DNA from: Cellulomonas denverensis
GTDB taxonomy: Bacteria; Actinomycetota; Actinomycetes; Actinomycetales; Cellulomonadaceae
Direction: 5' to 3'
DNA length: 64,000 bases
Assembly (NCBI RefSeq): GCF_012396125.1
Contig: NZ_JAAXOX010000005.1
Coordinates: 1-64,000 of the forward strand
Within the stretch, counting starts at the first letter, position 1; every line of letters starts with the position of its first letter. Positions 23,985 through 33,144 of this stretch are shown one piece after another. The translations under genes were made by a program, and so were the position numbers. Below the pieces are notes generated by a model. The model saw only the letters and a list, made by a program, of their open reading frames with translations, had not been told where the DNA came from and did not search any database.

Positions 23985-24147
23985 CCGCTGCTCCTCGGGT
24001 CGGGGTGCTCGCGTGGGCGGGCGATCTGAGGCTAGGGGGAGGCAGTTTCCCGGCGGTGTACCGATTGTTTCCGGCGTGTTACCGATCGGCGCCGGGTGTG
24101 TCGGGTCGGTGTCGGGGCCTGCGCGGGCACCGCTTACGCTGGTCGGC

Positions 24148-24639
24148 ATGGTCGAACGCGAGGACGTCGGGTCGTGGCTGTCCGGACCGCCGGTGGGCGG
24201 CGGGACGGGCGCGCCGCGGGGCAGCCGGCTCGGTCTGCCGCCCCAGGGCCGGGGCTCGCTGGCCGGGATGGGCCGGCGGATCGGCGCGCTGATCGTGGAC
24301 TGGTTGGCCTGCCAGGCGATCGCGTACGCGTTCTTCGACAACCACCCGCTGGTGCCGCTGGCGATCTTCGCGGTGGAGAACCTGCTGCTGGTCGGCACGA
24401 TGGGCGCCACCGTGGGTCATGTGCTGTTCGGGATCCGGGTGCGCCGGCTGGTCGCGCCGCGGTCGCTGCTGGCCGGTGCCGAGGCCGCCCATGACCCGGG
24501 CCCGGATCTGCCGCCCGGTCCGCTGCGCGCGCTGATCCGCACCGTGCTGCTCTGCCTGGTGATCCCGGCGGTGGTGTGGGACGGGGACGGTCGCGGGTTG
24601 CACGACCGGCTGGCCGGGACGGCGATCGTCCGGCGCTGA
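24148..24639 (+). CDS. RDD-family membrane protein
   Basis: 163 aa from ATG 24148; TACGCT at 24135-24140 lies 7 nt upstream, so the transcript is probably leaderless. After a Gly/Pro-rich N-terminus, the RDD domain begins with [28 protein letters not shown]. It continues with a second segment ([28 protein letters not shown]) and a third ([34 protein letters not shown]). The Arg and two Asp that name the family are visible. Some RDD proteins are Na+/H+ antiporters; most are uncharacterised. It is divergent from glnA. Confidence 0.85.
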   Translation: MVEREDVGSWLSGPPVGGGTGAPRGSRLGLPPQGRGSLAGMGRRIGALIVDWLACQAIAYAFFDNHPLVPLAIFAVENLLLVGTMGATVGHVLFGIRVRRLVAPRSLLAGAEAAHDPGPDLPPGPLRALIRTVLLCLVIPAVVWDGDGRGLHDRLAGTAIVRR

Positions 24640-24658
24640 GGCTCGGGCCCGGCGGCGT

Positions 24659-25249
24659 TCAGTCGGCGTCGCCGCGCCAGGCCTCGGCGCCCTCCTTCAC
24701 CGCGAAGGCGGCGATCACCAGGGCGGCGACCGGGTCGGCCCACGACCAGCCGAGTGCGGAGTTCAGCACCAGCCCGGCGAGCAGGACCGCGGACAGCCAG
24801 GCACACAGCAGGGTCTGCCGGGAGTCGGCGACCGCGGAGGCCGAACCGAGTTCCCGTCCCGCCCGGCGTTCGGCCCAGGACAGTGCGGGCATCACCACCA
24901 GGCTGACCGCGGCCAGGACGATGCCGACGGTGGAGGGTTGCGCGACACCGTCGCCGAGCAGTGACCGCACCGCGTCCACGCCGACCACCACCGCCAGCCC
25001 GAAGAACGACACCGCGATCACCCGCAGTGCCACCCGCTCCCGGCGTTCGGGGTCGGGTGCGGCGAACTGCCAGGCCACGGCGGCGGCGGACAGCACCTCG
25101 ACGGTCGAGTCGAGGCCGAAGCCGATCAGCGCGGAGGAGGAGGCGAGCTGTCCCGCGGTGAGGGCCACCACGGCCTCGACGACGTTGTAGCCGATGGTCG
25201 CGGCGACGATCCACCGGATGCGTCGTTCCAGCGTCGTCCGGCGGTCCAT
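24659..25249 (-). CDS. Cation diffusion facilitator-type transporter, short form
   Basis: 196 aa from ATG 25249, 4 nt after the DUF4191 stop. Five or six hydrophobic segments resemble the CDF membrane domain: IVAATIGYNVVEAVVALTAGQLASSSALIGFGLDSTVEVLSA, VIAVSFFGLAVVVGVDAV, VGIVLAAVSLVVMPALSW and SWADPVAALVIAAFAVKEGAEAW. The first Asp of the metal site (GFGLDS) and a later ADP motif fit. The usual C-terminal cytoplasmic metal-sensing domain is absent. It probably exports a divalent cation or other small solute; the ion is unknown. Confidence 0.8.
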   Translation of the reverse strand: MDRRTTLERRIRWIVAATIGYNVVEAVVALTAGQLASSSALIGFGLDSTVEVLSAAAVAWQFAAPDPERRERVALRVIAVSFFGLAVVVGVDAVRSLLGDGVAQPSTVGIVLAAVSLVVMPALSWAERRAGRELGSASAVADSRQTLLCAWLSAVLLAGLVLNSALGWSWADPVAALVIAAFAVKEGAEAWRGDAD

Positions 25250-25253
25250 GGGC

Positions 25254-25955
25254 TCAGCGGCCGCGCATGCCCTTGCGGTCGGGCCGGGCGCGCATCGGGT
25301 CGACACCCTTGGGCACCGGCACCTTCATCGCACCGAGGGCGGTCAGGCGCTTGACCACCTCACCGGTCTCCATCTTGGTCAGCGCGGGCTTGAGCTTCTG
25401 CACCTTGCGGGCGAGCTGGGGGAGCGGCACCTGGCCCTCCTCGCGGCCGACCTCGATCAGGGTGATCGGGACGTTCGGCAGCACGCGGGCGGTGCGCTTG
25501 CGCTCGGACTCCAGCAGCTTGTCGATCCGGTGCGCCGGGCCCTCGCCGATCAGCACCACGCCGGGCCGGCCGACGCCACGGAACACCAGGTCCTGGGTGC
25601 GCGGGGACATCGCGACCGGCTCCTGGGTGAAGGTCCAGCCGCGGCGGATCGTGCCCAGGGCGGAGATCGCGGCGCCCGGCTGGCCCTCGATCCGGGCGTA
25701 GGCGGCGCGCTCGGCCCGCCGGGTGAGCGCGAACATCGCACCCAGCAGGGCGAAGGGCAGCGAGAGCAGCAGGACGTACAGCCAGTGCCCGATCAGCAGG
25801 CCGATCACCAGGCCGAGGGCGATCACGCCGAAGAAGATGCCCAGGATGATCCAGGTGACGGCCGGGTCCTGCTCCCGGGTCATCTGGTATGCCTGCCAGA
25901 CCTGGTGGTACCACCGGGTCTTCTTCACCTTGGGGGCCTTCGGTTCGCGCGCCAT
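25254..25955 (-). CDS. DUF4191 domain-containing membrane protein
   Basis: 233 aa from ATG 25955; TAGACT 8 nt upstream suggests a leaderless mRNA. A basic N-terminus (KAPKVKKTRWYHQVWQAYQMTREQDP) precedes two membrane segments (VTWIILGIFFGVIALGLVIGLLIG; WLYVLLLSLPFALLGAMFAL). A cytosolic domain follows, with GRPGVVLIGEGPAHRIDKLLESERKR and a basic C-terminus (VPVPKGVDPMRARPDRKGMRGR). This protein is conserved across Actinobacteria beside glnA and the lipoate genes. Its function is unknown. It likely heads an operon with the CDF transporter. Confidence 0.88.
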   Translation of the reverse strand: MAREPKAPKVKKTRWYHQVWQAYQMTREQDPAVTWIILGIFFGVIALGLVIGLLIGHWLYVLLLSLPFALLGAMFALTRRAERAAYARIEGQPGAAISALGTIRRGWTFTQEPVAMSPRTQDLVFRGVGRPGVVLIGEGPAHRIDKLLESERKRTARVLPNVPITLIEVGREEGQVPLPQLARKVQKLKPALTKMETGEVVKRLTALGAMKVPVPKGVDPMRARPDRKGMRGR

Positions 25956-26095
25956 GGCCCCGGAGTCTACCGACGATGCGGGGTGATTCCGCCCGGGTGG
26001 GTGCTGCTACGCCGAGGGCGGACGGGACCTGGGTCCCTGGTCGTCGCGCGCCACGCCGGGTGAGCCTGGGTGCGGGCTCGACGGGGGAGGTTGAG

Positions 26096-26620
26096 ATGCG
26101 CATTCTGGTGACGACGGCGTCCCGGCACGGCAGCACCCAGGAGATCGGCGAGGCGGTGGCCGACGTGCTGGCCGCCGAGGGACACGAGGTGGACCGGACC
26201 GACCCGGAGGACGTGACGGCGGTCGACCACTACGACGCGGTGGTGCTCGGCTCGGCGGTGTACGCGGGCCGGCTGGCGATCACGCTGCGGGACCTGATCG
26301 AGCGGCAGGGCGGGCAGCTCGCCGCCCGGCCGGTCTGGCTGTTCTGGTCCGGGCCGGTGGGGCACCGCGGCCGGGTCACCGGTGAGGCGGCCGTCCCACC
26401 GGACGAGGTCGAGGTGGTGGCCCGGCGGATCGACGCCCGGGAGGTGGCGTGCTTCGGCGGGCAGTTGCGCCGGTCGGAGCTGGGGCTGGCCGAGCGGGCG
26501 CTGGTGGCGATGATCGATGCCGAGGACGGCGACCACCGGGACTTCGAGGCGGTGGCGGACTGGGCCCGGTCGATCGCGGTCAGTCTGCGGGGTGGGCGAC
26601 CGCGGCCAGCAGTGCCCTGA
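26096..26620 (+). CDS. Flavodoxin-domain protein
   Basis: 174 aa from ATG 26096, preceded by GGGGGAGG. It begins MRILVTTASRHGSTQEIGEAVADVL, the FMN phosphate-binding loop of flavodoxin-like proteins (compare protoporphyrinogen oxidase HemG and Rv-type flavodoxins). YDAVVLGSAVYAGRL and VWLFWSGPVG are further flavin-site segments. The length fits a single flavodoxin domain. It is likely a cytosolic FMN electron carrier or oxidase; the partner is not identified. Its 3' end overlaps the convergent MarR gene by 41 bp. Confidence 0.8.
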   Translation: MRILVTTASRHGSTQEIGEAVADVLAAEGHEVDRTDPEDVTAVDHYDAVVLGSAVYAGRLAITLRDLIERQGGQLAARPVWLFWSGPVGHRGRVTGEAAVPPDEVEVVARRIDAREVACFGGQLRRSELGLAERALVAMIDAEDGDHRDFEAVADWARSIAVSLRGGRPRPAVP

Positions 26621-27059
26621 GCGTGTCCACCTGCTCTGGGGTCAGGCCGCGGGCGGCGATCCGGTCGGCGGCCTGCTGATCGGCGGCGGTCAGGGCCGCC
26701 TGCCGTCCGGCGTCGGTGATCTCGACCTGGTGCTTGCGCCGGTCCAGCCGGTGCTGGCTGCGGCGGACGTGGCCGGTGCGCTCCAGCCGGGACAGGATCC
26801 GGCTCATGGTCTGCTCGGTCACCTCGCAGGCGGTGGCGAGTTCGGCCTGGGTGTGCGGTCCGCCGAGCAGCATGATCAGCACCGGGAAGCTGGCGTGGTT
26901 GAGGTCCCAGGCGCCCAGGTGACCGTTCCACTCCCGCTCCACCCGGCGGGCGGCGGCGGACAGCAGCCGGCCCAGCGGCCAGTCGGCGGGATCGTCGGAG
27001 GCCATCTCGGACCAGCTCCGCGGGGCCGGTGAGTGCTCCCCGCCGGTGTGCTGCGTCAC
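26580..27059 (-). CDS. MarR-family transcriptional regulator
   Basis: 159 aa from GTG 27059, preceded by AGGAGGAA. The winged helix is clear: ASFPVLIMLLGGPHTQAELATACEVTEQTMSRILSRLERTGHVRRSQHRLDRRKHQVEITDAGR, including the D-R wing motif. It is divergent from the MMPL exporter gene, whose start region has a palindrome at 27151-27164. A MarR repressor controlling an adjacent exporter is a standard arrangement. The inducer is unknown. Confidence 0.9.
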   Translation of the reverse strand: MTQHTGGEHSPAPRSWSEMASDDPADWPLGRLLSAAARRVEREWNGHLGAWDLNHASFPVLIMLLGGPHTQAELATACEVTEQTMSRILSRLERTGHVRRSQHRLDRRKHQVEITDAGRQAALTAADQQAADRIAARGLTPEQVDTLRALLAAVAHPAD

Positions 27060-27150
27060 GTCTGTTCCTCCTGTGCCGCGAGGTTGCGCGGCGGTGTGCG
27101 TCGGATGCTCTGCGTAGATGTTGCCGGATGGATCGTGCTCCCGCATAGTG

Positions 27151-27164
27151 CTCAGCATGCTGAG
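27151..27164. promoter_or_regulatory. Palindrome over the MMPL start codon, candidate MarR operator
   Basis: CTCAGCATGCTGAG is a perfect 14-bp palindrome that includes the ATG at 27157. CATAGT (27144-27149) 7 nt before this ATG could be the -10 box, so a bound repressor would cover the transcription start. Control by the adjacent MarR protein is inferred. Confidence 0.5.
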
Positions 27165-29337
27165 GAACGGTGTGCTGCGGGGTCTGGCGATCCTGGTGCT
27201 GGTGGCGGGGTGGCTCGCGGTGGGGGCCTTCGGTGGCATGTCCCAGGGACAGCTGTCCCAGGTGCAGACCAACGACTCGGCGGCGTTCCTGCCGTCGTCG
27301 GCCGAGTCGACCCGGGCGGCCCAGGAGGCGGAGGGCTTCACCGAGGGCGAGGCGCTGCCGGTGCTGGTGGTGGTGACCGCCGACGACGCGGACGCCGCGC
27401 TGCCCGCCGACGCGATCGGCACCGTGACCGCCGCGGCCGAGCAGTGGCCCGCGCTCGCGCTGCCCGGTGCCGACCCGGCCGAGGGTGATCCGGCCACCCT
27501 CGGCGACGTGCTGACCGCCGACCCGGTGGTGGTGCCCTCCGAGGACGGTGAGGCGCTGCTGATCCCGCTGTCCCTGGACGCGGAGCAGGCCGACCTGATC
27601 CTGGCGAATGACGAGGACGTGACCGGCACCGTGGTCGAGGTACTGCGCGACGCGCTGGCCGAGGACCTGGACGGCACCGGGCTGCAGTCCTGGGTGACCG
27701 GGCCGGGCGGGTACGTCGCGGACCTGGTCAACGCCTTCGGCGGGATCGACGGGGTGCTGCTGCTGGTGGCGCTCGGTGCGGTGCTGGTGATCCTGGTGCT
27801 GGTGTACCGCTCGCCGTTCCTGCCGTTCCTGGTGATCATCAACGCGGTCTTCGCGCTGTGTGCGGCGGCGCTGGTGGTGTACCACCTGGCCGATGCTGGG
27901 GTGCTGACCCTGAACGGCCAGGCACAGGGCATCCTGTCGATCCTGGTGGTGGGCGCGTCGGTGGACTACGCGCTGCTGATCGTGGCCCGGTACCGCGAGG
28001 AGCTGCGGCTGATCGAGTCGCCGGCCGCCGCGATGCGGACCGCGCTGCGGGCCTCGCTGGAGCCGATCAGCGCGTCGGCCGGCACCGTGATCGCCGGGCT
28101 GCTCTGCCTGCTGCTCAGCGACCTGGCCTCCAACCGCAGCCTGGGACCGGTCGGCGCGATCGGGATCGTCGCGGCCTACCTGGCGTCCTTCACCCTGCTG
28201 CCGCTGATGCTGCTCCTGCTCGGCAAGCGCTCGCGCGGTCTGTTCTGGCCGCGCCGCCCGGTGGTGGACAGCGACCCGGAGCACACCCGCGCCGGGGTGT
28301 GGCAGAAGCTGGCCGGCTGGGTCGGCCGCCGGGACCGCCGGGTGTGGATCGGCACCACGGTGGTGCTGCTGATCGCCGCGGCCTTCCTGCCGACCTTCCA
28401 GGCCCAGGGCACCAGCCAGGCCGACGTGTTCCGCACCCAGGTCGACTCGGTGGACGGCGAGCAGGTGCTGGCCGAGCACTTCCCGGCCGGTGTGGTGCAG
28501 CCGGCGACCGTGTTCGTCGACCAGGCGGATGCGCAGACCGCGATCGACACCGCCCAGGACGTCGACGGCGTGCTGTCGGCCACCGTCTACACCGGCGGAT
28601 CGAGTGTCGGTGCGGCAACCGGTCAGGAGGCCCAGGAGCCGGTGGTGGTCGACGGCCGGGTCCGGATCGACGTCGTCACCGAGGCCGGGGCGGACACCAC
28701 CGAGGGCGTGGACACCGTGCAGCGGGTCCGGACCGCGCTGCACGACGAGCTCCCGGACGTGCTGGTCGGCGGCGCGGCCGCCGAGACTCTGGACGCCCAG
28801 GACGCCGGTACCCGGGACCTGCAGGTGATCGTGCCGGTGGTGCTGGTGGTGATCCTGCTGATCCTGATGCTGCTGCTCCGGTCGGTGCTGGCCGCCGTGC
28901 TGCTGATGCTGGCGAACGTGCTGTCCTTCGGGGCGGCGCTGGGTGTGGCGGCGGTGGTGTTCAACCACGTGCTGGACTACCCGGGCGCCGACCCGGCGGT
29001 GCCGCTGTACGCCTTCGTGTTCCTGATCGCGCTGGGCGTCGACTACTCGATCTTCCTGATGACCCGGGTCCGGGAGGAGAGTCTGCGGGTCGGTACCCGG
29101 GAGGGGGTGCGGCGCGGGCTGGCGGTCACCGGTGGGGTGATCACCTCGGCCGGCGTGGTGCTGGCGGTGACCTTCGCGGCACTCGGGGTGATCCCGCTGC
29201 TGTTCCTGGCGCAGCTGGCGTTCATCGTGGCCTTCGGGGTGCTGGTCGACACGCTGGTGGTGCGCAGCCTGCTGGTCCCGGCCCTGGTGCACGACATCGG
29301 CGACCGGGTCTGGTGGCCGTCGAAGATCGGCCGCTGA
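27157..29337 (+). CDS. MMPL/RND-family membrane transporter
   Basis: 726 aa from ATG 27157 (a GTG at 27148 is the alternative). An N-terminal membrane helix (LRGLAILVLVAGWLAVGAF) is followed by an extracytoplasmic loop, then two MMPL membrane bundles. The conserved proton-relay segments are GASVDYALLIVARYREEL in the first half and LGVDYSIFLMTRVREES in the second. About 12 membrane segments in total. MMPL proteins export lipids, drugs or other hydrophobic molecules using the proton gradient. The divergent MarR regulator suggests drug or toxin response. The extracytoplasmic loops are rich in acidic residues. Confidence 0.92.
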   Translation: MLRNGVLRGLAILVLVAGWLAVGAFGGMSQGQLSQVQTNDSAAFLPSSAESTRAAQEAEGFTEGEALPVLVVVTADDADAALPADAIGTVTAAAEQWPALALPGADPAEGDPATLGDVLTADPVVVPSEDGEALLIPLSLDAEQADLILANDEDVTGTVVEVLRDALAEDLDGTGLQSWVTGPGGYVADLVNAFGGIDGVLLLVALGAVLVILVLVYRSPFLPFLVIINAVFALCAAALVVYHLADAGVLTLNGQAQGILSILVVGASVDYALLIVARYREELRLIESPAAAMRTALRASLEPISASAGTVIAGLLCLLLSDLASNRSLGPVGAIGIVAAYLASFTLLPLMLLLLGKRSRGLFWPRRPVVDSDPEHTRAGVWQKLAGWVGRRDRRVWIGTTVVLLIAAAFLPTFQAQGTSQADVFRTQVDSVDGEQVLAEHFPAGVVQPATVFVDQADAQTAIDTAQDVDGVLSATVYTGGSSVGAATGQEAQEPVVVDGRVRIDVVTEAGADTTEGVDTVQRVRTALHDELPDVLVGGAAAETLDAQDAGTRDLQVIVPVVLVVILLILMLLLRSVLAAVLLMLANVLSFGAALGVAAVVFNHVLDYPGADPAVPLYAFVFLIALGVDYSIFLMTRVREESLRVGTREGVRRGLAVTGGVITSAGVVLAVTFAALGVIPLLFLAQLAFIVAFGVLVDTLVVRSLLVPALVHDIGDRVWWPSKIGR

Positions 29338-29354
29338 CCTCTACAGTGGCAGGC

Positions 29355-30359
29355 ATGGCTGAACTGCGTGCGGGCATCATCGGGTACGGGTCGGCGGGAC
29401 GGGGGATCCACGGCCGGCTGCTGCGGGAGATCGGCGCCCAGGTGGTCCGGGTGGTCACCCGCAACCCCGCCCGGGCGACCGCGGCGGAGAAGGACTGGCC
29501 CGGGGTCGCGGTGGACGCCACCGCCGAGGACCTGCTGCGGCACGCGGACGAGCTGGACGTGGTGGTGATCGCCAGCCCCACCGGTGACCACGTCGCCCAC
29601 GTCACCGCCGCGCTGGCCGCCGGGGCGCACGTGGTGGTGGACAAGCCGCTGGCGACCACCGCCGCGGACGCCGCACAGCTCGCCGCGCTGGGCGACGGCC
29701 GGCTCACCGTGTTCCAGAACCGGCGCTGGGACCCCGAGCAGCTGACCCTGCTCGGGCTGCTGGCCGAGGACAAGCTCGGCGCCGTGCACCGGTTCGAGCG
29801 CCGCTGGGAGCGCTGGCGTCCGGTGCCGCAGGACCGGTGGAAGGAGAACGACCCGGAGGCGGGCGGCCTGCTGCTGGACCTGGGCGCGCACCTGGTCGAC
29901 TCCGCGGTGCAGCTGTTCGGCCCGGTCGCCTCGGTGACCGCCGAACTGCGCAACCTCACCACCCCGGCGGTGGACGACGTCTTCTTGGCGCTGCGGCACA
30001 CCGGTGGCACGATCAGCCACCTGCAGGCCGGGTCACTGGTCGGCGCCCCGGGCCCGCGCACCCGGGTGCTGGGCGCCAAGGGGGCCTACCTGGTGACCAG
30101 CTTCGAGGGGGAGGTGTCGCCGTTCAGCGTGCTGGACGAGGACGGGTCGCCGTACGAGGGCCGGCTGGTCCGCGGCGAGGAAGTCACCCGGGTGCGGCGG
30201 GCGCCCGGCGGGCACCCGGACTTCTACCGTGCGGTGACCGAGTGGGCGCTGCGCGGCGGGCCGGTGCCGGTGGACCCGGCGGATGCCGTGATGACCGCCC
30301 GGGTGCTGGATGCCGCGCGGGTGTCGGCCGCCGAGGAGCGCGCGGTCCGGCTGGACTGA
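29355..30359 (+). CDS. Gfo/Idh/MocA-family oxidoreductase
   Basis: 334 aa from ATG 29355; TACAGT at 29342-29347 lies 7 nt upstream, so a leaderless mRNA starting 17 nt after the MMPL stop is likely. Rossmann fold: RAGIIGYGSAGRGIHGRLL, then VVVIASPTGDHVAHVTAALAAGAHVVVDKPLATT with the EKP-like DKP motif. The active-site segment GGLLLDLGAHLVDSAVQLFG contains the family's D/H pair. It oxidises or reduces sugar-like or cyclic-alcohol substrates with NAD(P). It most resembles the YvaA/ydgJ-type group, and the substrate is unknown. Confidence 0.9.
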   Translation: MAELRAGIIGYGSAGRGIHGRLLREIGAQVVRVVTRNPARATAAEKDWPGVAVDATAEDLLRHADELDVVVIASPTGDHVAHVTAALAAGAHVVVDKPLATTAADAAQLAALGDGRLTVFQNRRWDPEQLTLLGLLAEDKLGAVHRFERRWERWRPVPQDRWKENDPEAGGLLLDLGAHLVDSAVQLFGPVASVTAELRNLTTPAVDDVFLALRHTGGTISHLQAGSLVGAPGPRTRVLGAKGAYLVTSFEGEVSPFSVLDEDGSPYEGRLVRGEEVTRVRRAPGGHPDFYRAVTEWALRGGPVPVDPADAVMTARVLDAARVSAAEERAVRLD

Positions 30360-30372
30360 GGGTTCCGGCCCC

Positions 30373-31260
30373 TCAGCCGAGGATGGCCCGGGCCGCCGAG
30401 CCCAGGTCCCGGTGCCGGTGCACGAAGCCGCACGAGTCCAGCACGGCGGGCACGATCCGCTGTGACGCCAGGATCTCGTCGGCGAACTCCCCGAGCACCA
30501 GGCGCAACGCGAAACCCGGCACCGGCAGCACCGCCGGGCGATGCAACTCGGCCGCCAGTGCCCGGATCACCTCGACGCTGCGCGCCGGGTCGGCGACCAG
30601 GTTGACCGGCCCGGCGACCGGGACGTCCATCAGGTGCCGGATCGCCCGGACCTCGTCGGTGAGCGTGATCCAGGCCCAGTAGTTGCGCCCGGAGCCCAGC
30701 GGTCCGCCCAGCCCCAACCGGAGCAGCGGCAGCAACGGCCCGAGCGCACCGCCACCCGGGGTCAGCACGATGCCGGTGCGCAGGAACGCCACCCGGATCC
30801 GCGGATCGGCCACCGCCGGGGACGCCGCGTCCTCCCAGGCCCGGACCACCCCGGCCAGGAAGGTGTCGCCGCGGGCACTGTCCTCGGTCAGCACCTCCTC
30901 GCCGCGGTCGCCGTAGGCGCCACTCGCCGACCCCTGGAGCAGCACCGGCGGCGGAGCGTCCATCCCGGCCATGGTCCGGGCCAGCAGGGCGGTGCCGGTG
31001 GTCCGGGAGGACAGCACCACCTGCTTGCGCGCGGTGGTCAGCCGCTTGTCGCCCACGCCGGCGCCGGCCACGTTGACCACCACATCCGCCCCGGCCAGTG
31101 CGCCGGGGTCCAGCTCGCCGCGGTCCGGGTCCCAGCGCCGCTCGTCCGGGGCGCCGGGGGAGCGGCGCACCAGGCGCACCACCTCGGCGCCCTCGGAGCG
31201 CAGCAGTTCGGTCAACGCCGACCCGATCAGTCCGCTCGATCCCGCGATCACGACCCGCAT
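30373..31260 (-). CDS. TIGR01777-family (SulA/YfcH) NAD-epimerase-like protein
   Basis: 295 aa from ATG 31260; TAGGGT 7 nt upstream, with a GGAGG also present. It begins MRVVIAGSSGLIGSALTELL, the nucleotide-binding GxxGxxG. Family blocks are ADVVVNVAGAGVGDKR, SRTTGTALLARTM, LLQGSASGAYGDRG, FLRTGIVLTPGGGAL and WAWITLTDEVRAIRHLM. The C-terminal DUF1731 is seen as PVPGFALRLVLGEFADEILASQRIVPAVL. Members are conserved in bacteria and chloroplasts, and their physiological substrate is undefined. It is convergent with the Gfo/Idh/MocA gene, 13 bp apart. Confidence 0.93.
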   Translation of the reverse strand: MRVVIAGSSGLIGSALTELLRSEGAEVVRLVRRSPGAPDERRWDPDRGELDPGALAGADVVVNVAGAGVGDKRLTTARKQVVLSSRTTGTALLARTMAGMDAPPPVLLQGSASGAYGDRGEEVLTEDSARGDTFLAGVVRAWEDAASPAVADPRIRVAFLRTGIVLTPGGGALGPLLPLLRLGLGGPLGSGRNYWAWITLTDEVRAIRHLMDVPVAGPVNLVADPARSVEVIRALAAELHRPAVLPVPGFALRLVLGEFADEILASQRIVPAVLDSCGFVHRHRDLGSAARAILG

Positions 31261-31315
31261 GCCTCCGACCCTAGGCGGCCGTGCCCGGTCCCGCCCGGGC
31301 CGGGCCATGGATGCA

Positions 31316-31355
31316 CCGCGGCCCCCGGCAGCACGGGGGCTGCCGGGGGCCGCGG
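31316..31355 (-). terminator. Terminator hairpin downstream of sucB
   Basis: CCGCGGCCCCCGGCAGC (31316-31332) pairs perfectly with 31339-31355 around a 6-nt loop. It ends the sucB gene on the minus strand and separates it from the promoter of the TIGR01777 gene. Confidence 0.8.
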
Positions 31356-31373
31356 GTGGGCGTCAGACGCTGA

Positions 31374-33119
31374 TCAGAGGCCGACCTCGGCCTCGAACGC
31401 GCCCTCCTCGATCCGCTGCTTCACGGTCATCAGGTACCGGGAGGCGTCCGCACCGTCCACCAGGCGGTGGTCGTAGGACAGGGCCAGGTAGCACATCGAC
31501 CGGATGGCGATCACCTCGGCGCCGTCGGCGTCCTTGACCACGACCGGGCGCTTGACGATGGTGCCGGTGCCCAGGATGGCGGAGGTGCCACCCGGGACGA
31601 TCGGGGTGTCGAAGAGCGCCCCGCCGGAGCCGGTGTTCGTCACGGTGAAGGTCGCGCCGGACAGCTCGTCCGGGGTGACCTTGTTGGCCCGGGTGCGACC
31701 GGCCAGGTCGTTGATCTTGCGGGCGATCCCGGCCAGGTTGAGGTCACCGGCGTCCCGGATCACCGGCACGACCAGGCCGCGCTCGGTGTCCACCGCGATG
31801 CCGACGTTCTCGGTCCCGTGGTAGGTGATCTCCTTGCCCTCCAGCACACCGTTGATCTTGGGGTGCACCTTGAGCGCCTCGATCGCCGCCTCGACGAAGA
31901 ACGGCAGGAAGGTGAGGTTGACCCCCTCGCGGGCCTTGAACGACTCCTTGGCCGCCGCACGCAGCCGGGCGACCTTGGTGACGTCCACCTCCACCACGGT
32001 GGTGAGCTGCGCCTGCGAGTGCAGGGCGTCCACCATCCGCTCGGCGATCACCTGGCGCAGACGGCTGGCCTTCTCGGTGGTGCCGCGCAGCGGGGAGGGC
32101 TCGACCGACTTGGCCGGAGCCGCCGCCGCGGGTGCCGCCGGAGCAGCCGCCGGAGCCGGGGCCTGGGCCTGCTGGGCCTTCGCCGCCTCCGCCTTGGCGG
32201 CCGCCTCCAGGACGTCCTCCTTGCGGATCCGGCCGCCGACGCCGGTGCCGGTCAGGCTGGACACGTCCACGCCCTTCTCGGCGGCCAGCTTGCGGACCAG
32301 CGGGGTGAGGTAGGAGCCACCGGCCTGCGGCTTCGGGGCCTCGGCCTGCTGAGCCGGAGCCGGAGCCTGGGCCTGGGCCTGCGGAGCCGGCACCGGGGCC
32401 GGGGTGGGCTGGGACTGCGGAGCCTGCTCCGGGGCGGCGACCTGCGGGGCGGCCTCGGTGGCGGCGGGCTGGGCGTTGTCGTTCGACGCCGGGGCGGCCG
32501 AACCGGAACCGATCACGGCCAGCGGGGCGCCGACCTCGGCGGTCTCGTCCTCACCCACCAGGATCTGCAGCAGGGTGCCGGCGAACGGCGAGGGCACCTC
32601 GGTGTCCACCTTGTCGGTGGAGATCTCCAGCAGCGGCTCGTCGACCTCGACGCTGTCGCCGACGTTCTTCAGCCAGCGGGTGACGGTGCCCTCGGTGACG
32701 GACTCGCCGAGCGCGGGCAGGGTGACCTGCTCGCCCGCGGAGTCGCCGGCGGGGGCGGACTGCTGGGGCGCCTCGGCGGCGGGCTGCTCGGCGGGGGCCT
32801 CCTGCGCGGGAGCCTCCTGGGCCGGGGCCTCCTGCTGCGCGGGAGCCTCCTGGGCCGGGGCCTCGGAGGAACCGGCACCGCTGCCATCGCCGATCACGGC
32901 CAGGACGGCGCCGACCTCGACGGTCTCGTCCTCCTGCACCAGGATCTGCTCCAGCACGCCCGCGAAGGGCGAGGGGACCTCGGTGTCCACCTTGTCGGTG
33001 GAGATCTCCAGCAGCGGCTCGTCGACGGCGACGGTGTCACCGACGTTCTTCAGCCAGCGGGTGACGGTGCCCTCGGTGACGGACTCGCCGAGCGCGGGAA
33101 GCTGCACGTTGTCGGACAT
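31374..33119 (-). CDS. sucB: Dihydrolipoamide acyltransferase (E2) with two lipoyl domains
   Basis: 581 aa from ATG 33119, preceded by AAGGAG. Two N-terminal lipoyl domains each carry the lipoylated Lys in [14 protein letters not shown]. Ala/Pro/Gln-rich linkers ([18 protein letters not shown]) separate them. The peripheral subunit-binding domain is [36 protein letters not shown]. The C-terminal catalytic domain has the active-site motif [17 protein letters not shown]. In actinobacteria this protein serves as E2 of pyruvate and/or 2-oxoglutarate dehydrogenase. It lies 25 nt after lpdA's 3' end on the same strand, encoding the matching E3. The nucleotide sequences of the two lipoyl domains are almost identical over 140 bp. 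Confidence 0.95.
   Translation of the reverse strand: MSDNVQLPALGESVTEGTVTRWLKNVGDTVAVDEPLLEISTDKVDTEVPSPFAGVLEQILVQEDETVEVGAVLAVIGDGSGAGSSEAPAQEAPAQQEAPAQEAPAQEAPAEQPAAEAPQQSAPAGDSAGEQVTLPALGESVTEGTVTRWLKNVGDSVEVDEPLLEISTDKVDTEVPSPFAGTLLQILVGEDETAEVGAPLAVIGSGSAAPASNDNAQPAATEAAPQVAAPEQAPQSQPTPAPVPAPQAQAQAPAPAQQAEAPKPQAGGSYLTPLVRKLAAEKGVDVSSLTGTGVGGRIRKEDVLEAAAKAEAAKAQQAQAPAPAAAPAAPAAAAPAKSVEPSPLRGTTEKASRLRQVIAERMVDALHSQAQLTTVVEVDVTKVARLRAAAKESFKAREGVNLTFLPFFVEAAIEALKVHPKINGVLEGKEITYHGTENVGIAVDTERGLVVPVIRDAGDLNLAGIARKINDLAGRTRANKVTPDELSGATFTVTNTGSGGALFDTPIVPGGTSAILGTGTIVKRPVVVKDADGAEVIAIRSMCYLALSYDHRLVDGADASRYLMTVKQRIEEGAFEAEVGL
32581..32720 (-). repeat. Lipoyl-domain direct repeat, copy 1 (copy 2 at 32962-33101)
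   Basis: About 140 bp matches 32962-33101 with only a handful of substitutions, at a spacing of 381 bp (127 codons). It encodes lipoyl domain 2 of the E2 protein. The near identity at silent sites suggests recent duplication or gene conversion. Confidence 0.8.
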
Positions 33120-33144
33120 GACCTCGTGTCTCCTTCGTATCTGG

